Assembly (NCBI RefSeq): GCF_009826895.1
Contig: NZ_WUMV01000010.1
Span: forward strand, 186,001-250,000
DNA from: Stappia sediminis
GTDB lineage: Bacteria; Pseudomonadota; Alphaproteobacteria; Rhizobiales; Stappiaceae
Reading direction: 5' to 3'
DNA length: 64,000 nt
Numbering within the stretch: position 1 is the first letter of the stretch; each line of letters begins with the position of its first letter. The position numbers and the translations under genes are program-made. The notes beneath the pieces are model-generated. The model made no database searches. It was not told the origin of the DNA and worked only from the letters and a program-made list of their open reading frames with translations. This document shows, one piece after another, positions 63,009 to 64,000 of the stretch.

Positions 63009-63920
63009 ATGGCATATGTGAGCAATCTCAAGACGTTCGTCAGGGTCTACGAACTGGGAAGCATGTCGGCAGCGGGGCGAGACCTGCGCGTTTCTGCTGC
63101 GGTTGCGAGCAGCAGGATATCCGAGTTGGAAAAACATCTCGGCGTGCGCCTCTTTCACCGCACGACGCGCAGCCTGCGCCCGACCCAGCAAGGCGAGGTC
63201 TTCTACAAGGGTGCGACGCGGATTCTGGAGACGATCGACCAGGTGGAAAGCCAGATCGCGGAAATCACCTCAAGTCCGAAGGGAACGCTCTTCGTCGCAG
63301 CACCTCTCGGGCTTGGAAAGAAGCTCATCACCCCGCTGATCCCTGAATTCAAGGAAATGTACCCGGACATAAATGTGCGGCTGCGCCTTTCCGACAGGAA
63401 GATCGATGTCGCGAACGAAGGGCTGGACCTCGCCTTCGTCACCGGCGATCTGACGGATTCAGAACTGCGGGTACGCCACATCTGCGACTTCGAGCGCGTA
63501 CTATGCGCATCGCCCTCCTATATCGCCGAACATGGAATGCCCCGAAGCGGCGACGATCTGATGGCCCAGGCTCACAAATGCCTGCTGTTGCGCTATCCGG
63601 GAGCCGCGGAATTCTTCTGGGTGCTCAAGGAAGGCGGAAAGCTGAAAAGATACGACGTATCGGGCTCCCTGGAATCGGATGACGGAGACGTCCTGACATC
63701 ATGGGCGCTCGCCGGCTGCGGTATCGTCAACAAACCGCTTTTCGAAGTGGCGGCGCTCATCGAAGCGGGAGACCTCATGAAAGTCGCCGCGGACACGCCG
63801 CCCACGCCACTGCCGTTTTCATGCGTCTATCCGCACAAACGCCTGCAGGATCCTAAAGCCCGGCTCTTTATCGAACACATCGTGGAAGGCTGCCGCACAG
63901 CGATCGAGCTAGGCTCCTGA
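63009..63920 (+). CDS. LysR-family transcriptional regulator
   Basis: A 303-residue protein with an N-terminal winged HTH (LKTFVRVYELGSMSAAGRDL, VSSRISELEKHLGVRLF-type segment) and a type 2 periplasmic-binding-like effector domain (LFVAAPLGLGKKLITPLIPEF, VNEGLDLAFVTGDL-type). The ATG at 63009 is 110 bp from the divergent puuD start, so puuD is the likely target and a purine metabolite the likely effector (inference). It converges with uraH. Confidence 0.93.
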   Translation: MAYVSNLKTFVRVYELGSMSAAGRDLRVSAAVASSRISELEKHLGVRLFHRTTRSLRPTQQGEVFYKGATRILETIDQVESQIAEITSSPKGTLFVAAPLGLGKKLITPLIPEFKEMYPDINVRLRLSDRKIDVANEGLDLAFVTGDLTDSELRVRHICDFERVLCASPSYIAEHGMPRSGDDLMAQAHKCLLLRYPGAAEFFWVLKEGGKLKRYDVSGSLESDDGDVLTSWALAGCGIVNKPLFEVAALIEAGDLMKVAADTPPTPLPFSCVYPHKRLQDPKARLFIEHIVEGCRTAIELGS

Positions 63921-63926
63921 CTACCG

Positions 63927-64000
63927 TCAGCTTCCGCGATAGGTCGAGTACCCGAAGGGCGATGCCAGCAGCGGCACATGATAATGTTCGCCTGCATCGT
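63927..64000 (-). CDS. uraH: 5-hydroxyisourate hydrolase (transthyretin-like), C-terminal end only
   Basis: The last 24 codons, read from the window edge to the TGA at 63927-63929, give DAGEHYHVPLLASPFGYSTY followed by RGS. The final YRGS is the diagnostic C-terminal tetrapeptide of HIU hydrolases, and HYHVPLL is the preceding strand. The enzyme hydrolyses the product of PuuD, so the two genes form one pathway even though a LysR gene lies between them. Confidence 0.93.
   Translation of the reverse strand, partial: DAGEHYHVPLLASPFGYSTYRGS

Noticed and set aside
1-64000. tRNA, rRNA or CRISPR arrays
   Set aside because: No cloverleaf with a CCA-side T-arm pattern, no rRNA core sequence and no regularly spaced repeat was seen.

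Overview
The window looks like chromosomal DNA of an alphaproteobacterium of the order Hyphomicrobiales (Rhizobiales). The evidence is the high GC content of the core genes, a PleC/PdhS-type histidine kinase, aerobic-type CobS/CobT, an ExoF/ExoP-like polysaccharide export pair, CUT1 sugar transporters with twin-arginine binding proteins, and membrane-bound urate hydroxylase PuuD. Genus cannot be fixed from sequence reading alone; Martelella-, Hoeflea- or Aurantimonas-like organisms would fit. No tRNA, rRNA or CRISPR array was seen.

Region 1 (1-11962) is ordinary housekeeping: the end of a trans-sulfuration PLP enzyme, a beta-hydroxyacid dehydrogenase, an Lrp/AsnC regulator, a uracil-DNA-glycosylase-like protein, a glutathione S-transferase, a membrane histidine kinase, divergent cobT/cobS, a lipoprotein alpha/beta hydrolase, a DUF1289 protein, a clan AA aspartic protease, a TauE/SafE permease and dusA.

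Region 2 (about 12.0-41.7 kb) is an accessory surface-polysaccharide island. It begins directly next to the 5' end of dusA and carries insertion-sequence debris near both ends (an internally deleted IS3 element at 13287-13902; IS110 and IS3 fragments at 40.7-41.3 kb). The biosynthetic core runs on the minus strand from 38613 to 23836: an ExoP/Wzz-like co-polymerase, an ExoF-like export protein, a phosphoglycosyl transferase fused to a formyltransferase, a DegT aminotransferase, an ATP-grasp enzyme, a HAD phosphatase, a flippase, a GT4, a sulfotransferase and a CapD/WbpM 4,6-dehydratase. A Wzy-like polymerase diverges from it. The left arm adds two membrane-anchored SGNH proteins, an FkbM methyltransferase, another GT4, a secreted pectate-lyase-like protein and a carbamoyltransferase / DUF5989 / SxtJ cassette like sxtI-sxtK-sxtJ of saxitoxin clusters. 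The gene set suggests a heavily decorated polymer whose first sugar is a 4-amino-4,6-dideoxy sugar made by CapD and DegT and then N-formylated. Non-coding stretches hold a dispersed palindromic repeat (two inverted copies) and a cluster of strong hairpins.

Region 3 (41770-45520) has a soluble HisKA_3 kinase with its LuxR-type response regulator, and a divergent glutamine-hydrolysing asparagine synthase homologue.

Region 4 (45755-61632) is a sugar catabolic regulon. Three copies of the palindrome CTAACATGTTAG lie in its three divergent promoter regions (49026, 56641, 59288), the last touching the start codon of the local GntR/FCD regulator. The genes encode a CUT1 ABC transporter, FucU mutarotase, ribokinase-family kinase, SGNH esterase, FGGY kinase, M42 peptidase, BtpA/SgcQ protein, aldo/keto reductase, fuconolactonase-like amidohydrolase, UxaA-family dehydratase and SDR. 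The set resembles non-phosphorylating L-fucose (or related deoxysugar) oxidation joined to an sgc-like module.

Region 5 (61666-64000) is purine catabolism: PuuD, a LysR regulator and the C-terminus of 5-hydroxyisourate hydrolase.
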